Assembly (NCBI GenBank): GCA_015680685.1
Contig: MNCI01028376.1
Span: 252,431-316,430, forward strand
Direction: 5' to 3'
DNA from: Gnetum montanum
Lineage: Eukaryota > Streptophyta > Gnetopsida > Gnetales > Gnetaceae
DNA: 64,000 nucleotides
In this document: piece after piece, positions 10,611 through 22,287 of the stretch
How positions within the stretch are numbered: the first letter of the stretch is position 1
Layout of the letters: each line of letters begins with the position of its first letter
Notes under the pieces: model-generated
Databases searched by the model: none
Seen by the model: the letters and a program-made list of their open reading frames with translations, nothing else
Told to the model about the DNA's origin: nothing
Position numbers and translations under genes: made by a program

Positions 10611-12085
10611 TAATTTAGCAAATAACTTGGGCAAAGACCCTCCTTCTACCACCATAAAACTATATTAACTAAAAAATTTGATCACTAGAAAATTGAAAAT
10701 CTTAGTGTAACAAGTTTAACCCTAAATCCCCATGGCATCCAAAAAATGGAATTCAGGGTACCCTAGATGGTTTGGTAGATCTCCCAAGAACTTATGAAAT
10801 GCAAAATAGGGGTAGAAAAAATAAAAATACAATGTAGATAAAAAATCAATTAAACTTGCACCCAAAACAGAACTTTAAACTTTATTGTAGAATAAGGTAG
10901 GGTTCAAAAATGTGTACAAGAATTCCTAAGGAGGCAAGGGGGTTCACTTTGATGAGGGGCTTGGAATTTGTTGCTCCACGATCTAAATGCTCCACAACTT
11001 CCAATTCTTTCAAACATTTGTTGCTCCTTGCACTAGATCTGTAGGGGGGATGTTATAATGGGGTGTAACAATGGTGATGGGAATGTACAAATGGCTATGA
11101 AGGGTAACAATTGCTATGGGGGGTAATAATTTCTGAAAAGGGGGATTCCACACTAGGGATTCAAGAGGCTTTGTGTGTGTTCAAAGCTCTTGAATGCAAA
11201 AAATGCTTGCAAAAATGTCAAAGTGTGTGTCAAGTGGGTGGAACTTGAAAATAGTGTTTTGGGTTGGTCTATATAGGGTTTTGGCCTTGATTTTTACTGC
11301 AAATTGGCTATAATTTAATTGTATATTTTTGTGGGTGGGGTAGGTGAGATCCACCCCCATGCATCCTAGCTAGGGGTAGGTGAGCTTTACTCCCATGCAT
11401 CCTAGTTGGTTGATCCCTCTACACTAGTTGACCCTTCTATGTTGGCTAACTTCTCTATGATGGTTGATCCCTCCATGTTGAGGGTAGATCTTACACACTA
11501 AGGAGGAGGTTTAAGGAGGGAGGTGGGGGGGAGGGGGGAGGGGGGAGGGAAAAGTGTTCCACATTGGGAGTAGATCTTCCATGTTGAGGTTAGATCTTCC
11601 ATGCTGGCATGCAGGATTCAACATTGAGGGGGATGAGAGATCAATGTACGGGATGAACATCAAACTCCTCTAGGAAAAATTATCTCCCTCTTCATGCAAG
11701 GGGTAGGTAAGATCCATTCCCTTGCATTCCTCCATGCTAGCATTGATGTATCCTAGTTGCCTTAACCCCCATAACCCTCATAAACCCATCACATTGTCAT
11801 TTTTGGCATTCCAAAAGGCATTTTGATAACCCCAAGCCCAAAAATAGACACTAGGTGACTCTTTTCACTAGAGGAATGAGGTTTGGGCCACTTATGAGGC
11901 ATTTTTTAGCCTAAAAAAGTATAAAATATGTGAGATTGCCCCTCATGGATTATAACCTTCACATTTATAGTGACGTTTTGCCTTAAGTTTCATGGGATGA
12001 CATTATAAAGGTTATAACATGAAAATTTGGTGGTGTTTCAATAAGAATTAAAATCAAATTATAAAGAAAAGAAATCTCTCCCCTA
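10611..12085. other. Non-coding region with G-rich tracts
   Basis: No reading frame of note. It contains TCTATATAGG (about 11,268), which may be a TATA element, and repeated GTAGATCTTCCATGTTGAGG-like and GATCCCTCCATGTTGAGGG words between 11,400 and 11,640. A long purine tract lies at 11,497-11,554. Confidence 0.4.
11497..11554 (+). repeat. Polypurine, potential G-quadruplex tract
   Basis: About 55 nt are almost all purine, with six or more runs of three to seven G separated by one or two bases (GGGAGGTGGGGGGGAGGGGG and continuing). This satisfies the usual G-quadruplex spacing. It could be an expanded polypurine tract (PPT) of a retroelement, but no LTR start (TG) with a partner was found downstream. 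Confidence 0.6.
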
Positions 12086-12088
12086 TGC

Positions 12089-12565
12089 CTTGTACATCAG
12101 TTGATGAACTACTAAGTGGAGCTGTATAGTGTTGCACGTGTCATTTCCTTATTTCATAGCCATAAGCTTATCTTTCAATGATATAAAACTAACTTCAAAG
12201 TCTTTTCAAGAACTATATGATATTTAATTATTTATATTTTTATAGTGGTAATATACATCATTTGATAAACTACTAATTATAGTTTTATATTGTTTCGCAA
12301 GTAATTTCTTTATTTTGTAATGACAAGTCTTTCTTTTAATGATATGAATTTAACTTCAAATCCTATCTAAGAATTATGTAATATTTAATTATTCCTATTT
12401 CTACATTAGTCATGTATGCCATTATTGTTGAACATGTTATTTCCTTATTTCACAATGATTATATAACATGCATAATTTTGTTAAATAAGAGAGGTCTAGC
12501 TTTTGATGACATGGAGGCAAGTTTGTAATGGTTTTAAATGATTTCTATTTTTACTCTCCTCATAT
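12089..12565. repeat. ~160-bp tandem repeat, three diverged copies
   Basis: Copies begin near 12,089, 12,249 and 12,410. Shared words in the same order include TACATCA-TTGATAAACTACTA, TTTCCTTATTTCA, CTTTCAATGATAT-AA, TAACTTCAAA, AATATTTAATTATT and CTATTTCTAC. The third copy is the most diverged. The monomer length is near the nucleosome repeat, as in many plant satellites. Confidence 0.6.
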
Positions 12566-13707
12566 ATGTTTTTTATTACTAGTACATTAACAACATTCTA
12601 AAACACTACATATGTTGAAGGTTATTGATTTTGAAGGAGTTCCATGACATATATAGCACTTGCAAATGTTGTAAACTTTGAATGAGTTAGATGCAAGTCT
12701 GCAACATGCTTCAATTCTACTAGCTTGTTCATGATTCTTTTCCATTTGTTGAATTCATGAGATTAAAGAAGAATATTTGTGATGTCATCAAGCACTTTCC
12801 ATGTTGCTTAATTTGTAATGCTTAGTGTCACTTTTTTAATGCTCACGAACACTACATACTAAGCTTATGATGTTTATGAAGTAATTTTGCATTGTATAGT
12901 CCCTTATGTTGTAGCTCTAGGGGCCGCTTTATTTAGCATTGTAACATTATTCATGAAGCATGTTTATTGTCCTTCCAACTATTAAAGGAGTTAATGGTTT
13001 TTTTAGTTTGTAGTGGCTAAAGTCAAATGAATTAGACAATTACATCTCTAGTCACATTTGCTAATAGCTAGTTTTGGAGTTAGTGGCATTCATAATTGTT
13101 ATGGAAACTAAATATACGAGGTATCTAGGTGCCATAATAAATTTTGAATATTATGTATTTGGCCATGAATTTAACATTTTGGAACATTATAATTGTAAAT
13201 ACTATGAAAATCCCATAGATATTAAATTATGATGTTGAACATAATAGTTTATAGTGCTATGAAGATGGCCATGGATATAGTGTACCATGATAGGTGTGTA
13301 ACCTCTAGAAACATCAATAAATAAATAAAAACAAAGTATTTAGATAGAATTAACTAGAGCTTATATTTTATATTTATTTATTACAACATTTCCCATCACT
13401 CTGTCTTGAATTTTCAGTTATAGGAATTTAGTTAGAAATCAAGATACCATACTTTGCAAATCTAGGAAATTTGATTAGAATTATATATTTGTTATATCAT
13501 TAAGCTTTGATAAAATCTCTTTCTACTTGTGTTTGTAAAGAAATTCTATTATGTTAGTAAGTGTATCATGGAATCAACAAATTGAGTTTATGATGTATAC
13601 ACTTCTCATACCACTAGCATAAAACCATTTAATCTTAACTATAGTGCACTTTATTACAAAAAAATATTGAGTAATAAAATATTTTTCATTATTCTTAAGA
13701 AGGTTAT
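12566..13707. other. AT-rich DNA, no feature seen
   Basis: No reading frame, repeat border or RNA gene could be supported. It forms the flank into which element D was inserted. Confidence 0.5.
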
Positions 13708-13712
13708 AAATA

Positions 13713-14618
13713 TGTAGTAGGTTTTCTCCAATGAAAAATGACCTTCAAACACATTAAATACAGATATTATGAAAAGAAATGTAATATGCTAGAAAACAAG
13801 GAAACTAGATATCTTCATATAATGACTATTCTCAATGCATGGCACAATCAATGGCGAATCCCTCCCATAACCTAGGATTGAGATCTCAACACACAAGTAA
13901 GACAAAAAATACATAGGTTAATACACTACACAATTAACCTTGGAGCTACAACTACATATGCACTTACTTAATATGCTCTCACATACTCTTACTCAAACTC
14001 AATACATGAACTTTCATGAAATCTCATCTTTCCATGATGATACAAGCATGAACACAATACATATTTATTGACACAACAAGACAAAAATCCTAGAAAACCA
14101 TCCTTAATTTTAACTTGAATATTTGATGGTTTTTCTATCTTTTTCCACCCTATCCTAGCTATTTCACAAAGTTAAACAATAATTTTGGAAGTTTCCCTAC
14201 CTATTTATGTCATCTTGAACCTCCTTAAGATATCTCACTATCAAATTGGAAATGCAACTAAGACATATCATATAGGCCTAAGATGTCTTAACTGTAGCTA
14301 GGATATCTCAACCCAACCTAAGATGCCTTAGCAACTTGTGAGATGTCTCACTTTGGTTTGGGATGTCTCACTCAAAATTGGGATGTATTGCTTGAGATAT
14401 AGATTTTTCATGAGATTTCTTTCTTGAATGTAGGAAATCTCCTGCAAACTCTCAACTCCTAGCTAATATGTCTTCTTTTCTTTGAGTTTAGACCTTAGGA
14501 GAGATGACTTCATGGCCTCCAAGACATCTCTACAAAGTAAAAACCTAAAAAAATATGCACTTGGCAACATCATGAAAACTTGCAATTTTAAATTTCAAAG
14601 TGCATTGTTCCCTCACCT
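13713..14618 (-). repeat. 3' LTR of element D
   Basis: Matches 15,393-16,401 along its length (for example CTTCAAACACATTAAAT, GAAACTAGATATCTTCA, TTGGAGCTACAACTACATAT). The U3 part holds a degenerate array of AGATGTCTCA/GAGATGTCTT words every ~20-30 bp. The right border is approximate. Confidence 0.75.
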
Positions 14619-15368
14619 CTTGTGAGAAACCTCTAGACAACAAATTCACTTTATAGGATCTAGGATGAGGATTAGTTATCAAACCCAAGAATACAACTAC
14701 CTTAGAAGAAATAATATTTTCATGAACTTCCCATCAATCAAAACATAATTTCATTTTCCACTAAGTAAACATCAATTCCTAATCTAAAATAAAAATTTTA
14801 TATTAGGATGGTCTCCTCTAGTCACATTTCCCATGAATGGAAAGACATCCTTGTTAAGTACCTTTAGCCAACTTGAAAACGCATTGGTGCCATCTGCATT
14901 ATTGAAAGTATTTAATTCAATGTACAAAAGTCTAGAAACATTATAGAATGCTCTAGAAAATATTGTCTCATCCTCCTCATTAAGCTTGCTAAGAGAAGTA
15001 GTAGTTTCCACCATTAGAGCTCTCAGAATTCTCATATGAGGAATAGGACTCCCTCCAATTGGAATCTTTGGCTAATGGGTTCCTACACTTTGATAACTGT
15101 ATTGTCCTTCCTCATCATCTACTTCACCTTCACCAGGTAGTAAAACTTCTTCATTTAAATGTGAATGATCATCACCTCCACATGTGAGAATATGGCTAGG
15201 ATCCACATTCCTATTTATATTTGCACTAGTTTCATCTAACTAAGCAACCATTAGTTAGAAGACAAACTTCATGCTCTCCATGTTTCTATTGAGGACTTGA
15301 ACCTGTTTCTTCTTAGGAATTGTTTGAACTTGGTAAAATTTGCAATCAAGTACAAGTAACAATTAATA
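14619..15368 (-). pseudogene. gag fragment inside element D
   Basis: Minus strand, open at 14,784-15,035. It reads SKLNEEDETIFSRAFYNVSR, then LYIELNTFNNADGTNAFSSW. The block YIEL-TFN--D-TNAF is shared with the gag of element C (YIELKTFNDVDDTNAF near 49,338), which identifies it as the chromovirus gag of the same family. The C-terminal gag, zinc knuckle and all of pol are absent. Confidence 0.65.
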
Positions 15369-15384
15369 AAAAGCTTTAATACCA
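15369..15384 (-). other. Primer-binding site, initiator tRNA-Met type (element D)
   Basis: On the minus strand TTGGTATTAAAGC follows the right-hand LTR after a short AT-rich spacer. It differs by two bases from the standard TGGTATCAGAGC PBS complementary to the 3' end of plant initiator tRNA-Met. Confidence 0.65.
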
Positions 15385-15392
15385 ATTTAAGC

Positions 15393-16401
15393 TAAAGTAG
15401 GTTTACTTTAATGGAAAATCATCTTCAAACACATTAAATCCAAATATTATGAAAAGATAAATAATATGCTAGAAAATAGGAAAACTAGATATCTTCAATT
15501 ATTAAAAGAGAATATTACAATGGGATTCCATAATCCATAAAACATCAAATAACCTCTCAAAACACTCAAAAAAAAATACAAAGCATGAGGCTATATAATC
15601 ACATAATGGTTATTCTCAATGCAAGACACAACCAATGAAGAATCCCTTTCATAACGTAGGACTAAGGTCTCAACACACAAGTAAGATTAAGAACATACAA
15701 GTTGATACACCATAGAATGACCTTGGAGTTGTAACTACATATGCACTTACTGAATGTTCTCTTACACACTCTTGCTTAAGCTAAACACATGAACTTTCAT
15801 GACATCTCATTTCTCCATGGTGATACAAGCATGAACATAATCCATATTTATTGATACATTAAGACAAAAAGCCTAGAAAACCTTCCTCAAGCTTAACTTG
15901 AATACTCCATGATGTTTCTATCTTTTTCCAACTTTGTTGAGTTGTTTCCAAAATTTAAACCAAAATTTTAGAAGTTTTCATGCTCATTTAGGTGATCTCA
16001 AACCTCCTCAATACATCTCACTATCAAACTAGAAATGTAGATGAGATGTCTCATATGGATCTAAGATGTCTTTACTATAGCTAGAATGTCTTAGTTTAAC
16101 CTAAGGCATCTCAACTAAGATGTCTCAGGAACTTGTGAGACATCTCACTCCAGTTTGGAACATCTCATCCAAAACTAGGATGTCTTAGCCAAGATGCTTA
16201 GATTTTTTTCAAGATGTCTCCCTTGAACATGGGGCATATTTTGTAAGCTCTTAAATTTCAACAAAGATGTCTCTATTGAGAGCTTAAACCTAAGGCAACA
16301 TGACTTCATGGACTTTAAGAGGTCTCCATGGATCCTGAAACCTACAAACACATAAATGTATGGAAGAGAATAAGAAAATTAGAAGAGGTGTCCCTACATC
16401 A
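15393..16401 (-). repeat. 5' LTR of element D
   Basis: Same family as 13,713-14,618, longer by about 115 bp because of a block near 15,500-15,610 absent from the other LTR. It contains the AGATGTCTCA-type repeat array at about 16,005-16,290. Confidence 0.75.
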
Positions 16402-16749
16402 AAAGATGATAGAAATGCAAGTAGTATGAGCCTACATGTAGTTTTAGTTTACCTAAGGGTAAAGATGCTACCATAGTTATAATAGTGGAAATACTCAATA
16501 CGAAAAACATACCACATTGAATTTCCTCACAATCAAAACTACTTAAGGTGCTTCTATTTTTATGTACATTTGCATCTAATCCAAAATATCATGCTTAATA
16601 TTATTTTATAATTAGCATGACAAACATGAATCCATGGTCTATTAGTAGTGCTAAGATATTTTAAGATATTTTCATATTAAATGTGAAGCATTTTAAGCTT
16701 ATGTGACTAGTGTAGGAGTTTTTCAACTATGAATTACATAATTTTCAAG
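16402..16749. other. Junction DNA between element D and the copia LTR
   Basis: AT-rich. Part of it may already be the 5' end of the copia LTR, whose left border could not be placed. No gene seen. Confidence 0.35.
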
Positions 16750-17901
16750 TGTTGTATGATAAAGGGTAGAAATGTAATTTAGCTATTGTACATAGAGGGA
16801 TGTTTGGAATTTGTTCCTTTTTTTCAAGTGTGACAACATGATCATTCTTAAATTAGAAAATATTTGGCATGAAATACATTGATAATTCTTTTATTTTACT
16901 TATAAACATACCCTAGGATGTAGATGAAAATAAGTTCAATGCTACTATTTAATGATCATATAAGTCATTTAGAATGATCATCCTTCAAATTGGTTGATTG
17001 ATCTATGAATCAAAAAATATCAACAATTTAGAAAGATACATTTTTTAGGTTGACTAAGTGATGCAAGGTTAACTAGGCTCAAACTTTATTTTTTGTAGAA
17101 TTTCACTAAAAAGGTTGATCGTATGATGCAAAGGTTGCCTAATTAACCTAATAGGTCAATTATCCAAGGAATAGGTAAACTAATCAAAGATTATATCAAA
17201 AAATAGATAAGCTAAAAACATAAAAGATGTAGTTATTATGTAGTCCTATGGATAAAATGTGACCTTTAGATTTATGAAAAGTAGAATGACTCTTGGCATG
17301 AGAGAGTTAGATAATTCATTGAATGAAGAGATTCTTATGATATGTAGTAGATCCTTATTGTACTTGCTTTTCCATTAACTATTTCATCTTTCCATTCCTC
17401 TTCTTGTTTCATGTACATCAAGGTGAATGTCTATTATCTCTTAAGATATCCTCTCTATCATTTGATACATTATAAAATTTCTAAATTTGTATGTGGACAA
17501 GGGCTAATCATGATGATAATTATATAAGAGGGATTAGCAATTCACAAACTAGCATGAAAGGCTTTATTTTGAAGTAGAATATATTCAATGAAAGAAAAGG
17601 CTATTGCACCCCTATAAGTGGAATACACCTAAGCTAAATCATTGTAAAAATCTAGTGTATTTCTTTCTTATTTTAACCATTTTTTATTCTTGGTATTTGG
17701 TAGCTTAGATCTTGGGTTTATCTATGTTCATGATTAGGGCTTGATCAATCTATGCCAATATCTATTTTTTCTTGATTGATGTATCACTTATCTTGCATTT
17801 AATCTAGATTTATTTTCAAATCTACTTTATTAGTTTTATCATTGTATTCACCACCACTCCTCCTCTAGGATATCTTTTAATATATAAGTAGTGTCTGAAC
17901 A
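16750..17901 (+). repeat. 5' LTR of Ty1/copia element E (left border approximate)
   Basis: The right half matches 37,369-38,154 closely: GTGTATTTCTTTCTTA, GTAGCTTAGATCTTGG, TTGATTGATGTAT-ACTTA, TTAGTTTTATCATT. It ends GTCTGAACA at 17,901 and is followed directly by a PBS. GGTTGACTAAG and GGTTGATTGATC words occur in its 5' half. The two LTRs now lie 20 kb apart because other elements have inserted between them. Confidence 0.7.
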
Positions 17902-17919
17902 TGGTATCTCTCATGTGGA
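17902..17919 (+). other. Primer-binding site, initiator tRNA-Met type (element E)
   Basis: TGGTATCTCTCATGTGGA follows the LTR end with no spacer; the first seven bases match the standard tRNA-iMet PBS (TGGTATCAGAGC). Confidence 0.55.
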
Positions 17920-17959
17920 AGAGGTTAAACCCTTGAGATAAAGTCCTAGATGTATACGC

Positions 17960-18660
17960 ATGATGGATTAATCTCTCACAACCCTCCCTACTTTGATGGA
18001 ACTAACCATATTCATTAGAAGAATTTAATATGAATATGTTTAGAATCTATGAACTTTGATATCTGACCTAAAGTTCTTTGTGATTATTTTGATGTTACAA
18101 AGGTTGGTCCTAATGTGATAAAGTTCAAGGATGAATCTAAATGGAATGATGAGGAGAAGAGTGTTGTTGCAATTAATGCTAGGGCCATGAATACATTGAA
18201 TTGTGCTCTTTTTAAAGAGAATCATAATTGAATCTTCATGTTCAAGACTACCAAAGAGATTTGAAATAGTCTAGTGGTCACCCATTAATAAACCAATCCT
18301 ATCAAAATTGCAAAGGTTAAGATTCTACTTCAACTATTTACATATCTTCAAATGAAAGAAGATGATATCATAAAAAGTATGTATATTGAGTCATTGAGAT
18401 TAATAATAGTCTTAGATGATTAGAAAAATGTATCAAAGAATCTAGAATGACAATTGATCTCTACTAGAAACATTTGACTTAAAATTAACAACTATCTAAG
18501 AAGTAAGAGATGTCACTATGATGTCTCTATAAAAAACTTAAGGAAGCCTAATTTTCTATGAAATGAGACTTGAAGAGAAGAGAGGTAAACTATCCAAGAA
18601 TATAGTTGCCTTAAAAACTATAAAGGAGAATCAATAAAATTTAGATGAATAATACTTTAA
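17960..18660 (+). pseudogene. Ty1/copia gag remnant (element E)
   Basis: Decayed gag of the plant copia type. Reading across frames gives KWNDEEKSVVAINARAMNTL then NCALFKENHN, then TKEI-NSLVVTH--TNPIK (the usual A-K-E-I-W-D-x-L-x-x-x-H-E-G-T segment), a QLFTYLQMKEDD block and ...HYDVSIKNLRKPNF. Stops and at least two frameshifts are present. It precedes the assembly gap, which probably hides the zinc knuckle, protease and integrase N-terminus. Confidence 0.65.
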
Positions 18661-18823
18661 TGAGGAAATTTATCTTTTAAGAAAAAAGTTCAGCAAGGTC
18701 TTAAAAAGAATATACTTAAAAAGGGAATTTTGCAACGATGATAACAAATGACTAAAATAGAAAGTAATTAATTCATGTTAATGCTATGTGTGTTATGGAT
18801 ATGGACTTATTGCCATTGACATT

Positions 18824-19274
18824 NNNNNNNNNNNNNNNNNNNNNNNNNNNNNNNNNNNNNNNNNNNNNNNNNNNNNNNNNNNNNNNNNNNNNNNNNNNNN
18901 NNNNNNNNNNNNNNNNNNNNNNNNNNNNNNNNNNNNNNNNNNNNNNNNNNNNNNNNNNNNNNNNNNNNNNNNNNNNNNNNNNNNNNNNNNNNNNNNNNNN
19001 NNNNNNNNNNNNNNNNNNNNNNNNNNNNNNNNNNNNNNNNNNNNNNNNNNNNNNNNNNNNNNNNNNNNNNNNNNNNNNNNNNNNNNNNNNNNNNNNNNNN
19101 NNNNNNNNNNNNNNNNNNNNNNNNNNNNNNNNNNNNNNNNNNNNNNNNNNNNNNNNNNNNNNNNNNNNNNNNNNNNNNNNNNNNNNNNNNNNNNNNNNNN
19201 NNNNNNNNNNNNNNNNNNNNNNNNNNNNNNNNNNNNNNNNNNNNNNNNNNNNNNNNNNNNNNNNNNNNNNNNNN
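18824..19274. other. Assembly gap (451 N)
   Basis: Unresolved bases inside copia element E. The open frames spanning it are artefacts of the N run. Confidence 0.99.
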
Positions 19275-19359
19275 GATTTTTATGATAGTGAGGGAATATG
19301 TTGTTAATTTTCCACTCCAAAAAATACCTTAAAAATGGTTTTGTTAAACAAAGAAATAA

Positions 19360-19700
19360 AGCTCTATAAGAAATGACTAGAACACTTCTAAATAAAAAGA
19401 ATATTACAAAATAATTTTGAGGAGAAGCCATAAATACTGCATTTTACATCACCAATTGCATTTTGATTAGACCTCACATTACTAAAATAACATATGAGTT
19501 GTACTATGGGAAGAATTCAAAGAATTTCTCTAACTAAAATTTTTTATTTTGAAAAGTAGAAAAATGTAAGAACAATTTGATGGTAAGATAGATGAAGGTA
19601 TTTTTCTTGGATATTCATTTATGAATAGAGCATGTAAAGTGTTTAATAAATGGTCTCTTATAGTAAAAGAATTTTTTCACATCATTTTCAATTGGTTAAT
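19360..19700 (+). pseudogene. Ty1/copia integrase C-terminal remnant (element E)
   Basis: Reads TRTLLNKKNITK-F-GEAINT then AFYITNCILIRPHITKITYE, which matches the copia block A-R-T-M-L-x-x-x-x-L-P-x-x-F-W-A-E-A-V-x-T-A-x-Y-I-x-N-R. It continues ELYYGKNSKNFSN, VFFLDI (usual I-F-L-G-Y) and an ENxLxK(R)T-like end. Several stops and a frameshift interrupt it. Confidence 0.7.
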
Positions 19701-20029
19701 CAATAAGTAAAATGATGATAATGATGATGATGATGTAGGTATTAGTAGCAATTCCATAGATAATGGTGACAATAGAGAATTACATAATAAGTCTCAAAAA
19801 GTAAAGATGAAAATGATAAGGTAGAAAAACTACCATCCTCTCCTCAATAAAAATATCATAAAAATCATCCTTCTGAATAAATTATAGAAAATATTTATGA
19901 TGATGTTATAACTTGGAGAACTTCTTAAGAGTTTTGTAGCTATTCATGTTTTTGTCTCAACTAGAACCTAAAAATGTAGTTGAAGTCTTAAAAGATGAAT
20001 CATGAGTGATAACTATAAATAAAGAATTA

Positions 20030-20683
20030 AATTCTTGAAAGAAATAGTGTTTGGAAAGTTGTGCCAAGACCTTATGATAGAAAAATAATTTAAAAAATGT
20101 ATTTTTATGAAAAAAATAAAAATATATATAATGTAGTAACTAAAAACAAGGTTAGATAACTAGGCCAAGGATATAACCAGCAAGAAGGTATTGATTGTGA
20201 TGAAATTTTTGCTCTCATAGCAAGGTTATAATCAATTAGGGTTTTACTTGCATTTAGTACTTGCATGAAAATTAAAATTTTTCAAATGGATGTCAAAAGT
20301 GCTTTTCTAAATGCTTATGTCCAAGAAGATATGTATGTTAAGAAACCTCTTAGTTTTAATAATGCTATCTATCCCAGTCATGTTTTTAATCTTAAGAAAG
20401 TGGTATATGGTTTAAAACAGACTTGTAAAGCCTAGTATGATATTTGATTGATTATGCCTTTTCTAGAGTTTTAGTAGATGAAACTTTATTTATTGCAAAA
20501 AAATAAAGATATTTTAATTATCTAAACTTATGTAGATGATATTACCATTAATGGTACTAATGAATCCTTATCTCATGCAAGATGAATTTAAGATGAGCCT
20601 AATGGAAGAATTATCATACTTTCTTGAGATCCAAATTATTCAAATAAAAAATAGCATCTTCACCTTCTAAAGTAAGTATATTA
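20030..20683 (+). pseudogene. Ty1/copia reverse transcriptase, first part (element E)
   Basis: RT motifs in order: NSVWKVVPRPYD, KNKVR-LGQGYNQQEGIDCD, IFALIARL-SIRVLLAFS, IFQMDVKSAFLNAYVQEDMY (K-x-A-F-L-N-G), KKPLSFN, VFNLKKVVYGLKQT, TYVDDITINGTNESL (the Y-V-D-D catalytic box) and MEELSYFLEIQI. It breaks at a serine-lysine-tyrosine-isoleucine (SKYI) motif where an L1 fragment has inserted. Scattered stops make it inactive. Confidence 0.85.
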
Positions 20684-21283
20684 GGGACATCATCATTATC
20701 CTAGCCTTATCCTAAAAAATGGGGTCAGTTACATAAGTTCTTTTTTTCCATGTATCTCTATGAAGAGCTATAACTATATTTATTTATAGTTTCTTCAAGT
20801 CATCTTTGATTATTTTTTCCTATTTCTTATGTGGTATTTCTTTCAATGGATTTCCTTGAACAATGATATAGTAACCTTTGTTATAGGCTCATCATCTGAT
20901 CATCTTTGCACATGTCCAAACCATCTAAGTTATTATTCTTGTATCTTATCAAAAATAGAAGCCATTCCAAGTTTTTCTCTAATGTATGTATTATATAGTT
21001 TATCTCTTATAGTAATATTAAACATCTATTGAAACATTCAAATTTTTGCCACATTGATTTGTTGTTCATGCCTTCTTTGTGCTACACAATATTCAGCACC
21101 ATATAAGATAGCAAGCCTAATTGATATCCTATAAAATTTTCTCTTTAATTTTTTTATTTTTCTTTTATCATGTATAACACCACTATCTTATCTCCATTTT
21201 AACCATTTTTTTATAATTATATTTTTGAAATGTTTACTAATTTGACCATCTACTTAAATAATTGATTCTAGGTAGGGAAATTA
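20684..21283 (-). mobile_element. 5'-truncated L1-type LINE fragment
   Basis: The minus strand encodes the end of a plant L1 reverse transcriptase and its C-terminal region: FPYLESII-VDGQI, KKWLKWR-DSGVIHDKRKIK, LKRKFYRISIRLAILYGAEY (usual L-Y-G-x-E-x-W) and YIREKLGMASIFDKI (usual I-R-x-K-x-G-V-A-P-I). Its 3' end is CCTAGGATAATGATGATG-like (minus), a simple-repeat tail instead of poly(A). It interrupts the copia RT exactly between SKYIRD and RDMLNKF, so the host element was older. Confidence 0.75.
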
Positions 21284-22062
21284 TTTGTAGTGAGGGATAT
21301 GTTGAATAAATTTAAGATGGAAGATCAGAAGCAAATGGACATCTTGATGAGCTCACAACAAAAACTGATAAAGGATGATAAAGGTAAAATTCTAGATGAA
21401 AACTTATACAAAGGTAGGATAGGTAGTCTATTGTATCTTACAATGAGTAGACCTGATATTATATGAAGTGTTTGTTGTATATGAACTAGATATCATTCAT
21501 GTCTAAAAGAGTCATATTTAATTACTATAAAACATATATTTTATTTTCTTATCTATACTACATGACATGGCCTTTGGTATCCAAAGGGCACAACCTTAAT
21601 CTTGTTGAATACACAAATATAAACTAGGCAAGTTGTGTTAATGATCAAAAAAATACAACTGAAGTTTATTATTCCTTTAAAGATTATTATGTTAGCTAGA
21701 TAAGTAAGAAACATACCTCTACCATAATTTCAACAACTAAAGCACAATACAATACTATTAAAAGTAATTATACATAGCTCATGTGGATGAATCAAATACT
21801 TAAATATTATGAGCTAAAACCCAAGACATTTACCATATTTTATAATAACCAAATTATCATCAACATTACCAAGAATCCTATTCAGCATTCCCACACAAAG
21901 CATATTAAGACAAGACCCCATTTTAACAAAGAGAAGATACAAAAGAAGCTTATCTTCTTGGACTAAATTCAAATAAAAGAGAAACTTGTAGAAATCTTAA
22001 TAAAGCCTCTACCATGAACTTAATTTAACTTAGTCAAATGAGATTTGGATGTTGGGCCATAT
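21284..22062 (+). pseudogene. Ty1/copia RT end and RNase H (element E)
   Basis: Resumes after the L1: RDMLNKFKMEDQKQMDILMS, then YKGRIGSLLYLTMSRPDII (the Y-R-x-x-I-G-S-L-L-Y-L-x-x-S-R-P-D-I block), HGLWYPKG, TKAQYNTI- (usual S-T-A-E-A-E-Y), LMWMNQILKYYELKP, IFYNNQIIINITKNPI (usual C-D-N-x-S-A-I-x-I-x-K-N-P) and QHSHTKHIKTRPHF. Catalytic Asp in the C-D-N box is Asn. Only a few stops remain in the last 60 codons. Confidence 0.85.
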
Positions 22063-22180
22063 TCCAACTAAATTAGAAATGTAAGTATCTCAACCTAGAA
22101 TAGGTACATTGAAGGTATAAATTTACATATTTTTTATTTTTCAAATAATTTAATTCAACATTATTGATAGATTTTTATTA

Positions 22181-22185
22181 TCTAC
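22181..22185. repeat. Target-site duplication of element A, left copy
   Basis: TCTAC, repeated exactly at 28,924-28,928 directly after the 3' LTR. Confidence 0.95.
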
Positions 22186-22287
22186 TGATGAGTCATGAAT
22201 TTTCTGGCTGTGACATTGCTGCCATGATATCACAGCTGTGATATTGTAGCAGCTACGATATCGCATTCGTAATATCACAACCAACAT

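Larger units (their letters stand above)
13713..16401 (-). mobile_element. Element D: deleted chromovirus-type LTR retrotransposon
   Basis: A short (2.7-kb) element read on the minus strand: two LTRs (13,713-14,618 and 15,393-16,401) around a ~775-bp interior holding a PBS and a gag scrap. The sense LTR begins TGATGTAGGGACACCTCTTC, which matches the LTR start of element C (TGGTGTAGGAACACCTCTTC), so D and C are one family. Flanks AAATA (13,708-13,712) and AAAGA (16,402-16,406) are a 4/5-match target-site duplication. All of pol is missing, so any past movement after the deletion would have needed a helper. Confidence 0.75.

Noticed and set aside
16750-17901. Exact left border of the copia LTR
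   Set aside because: Several TG starts were tried against the 3' LTR. None gave a matching TGATG flank, so the border is left approximate.
18786-19431. Long open frames on both strands
   Set aside because: They are bridged by the 451-N gap and have no real sequence in the middle.
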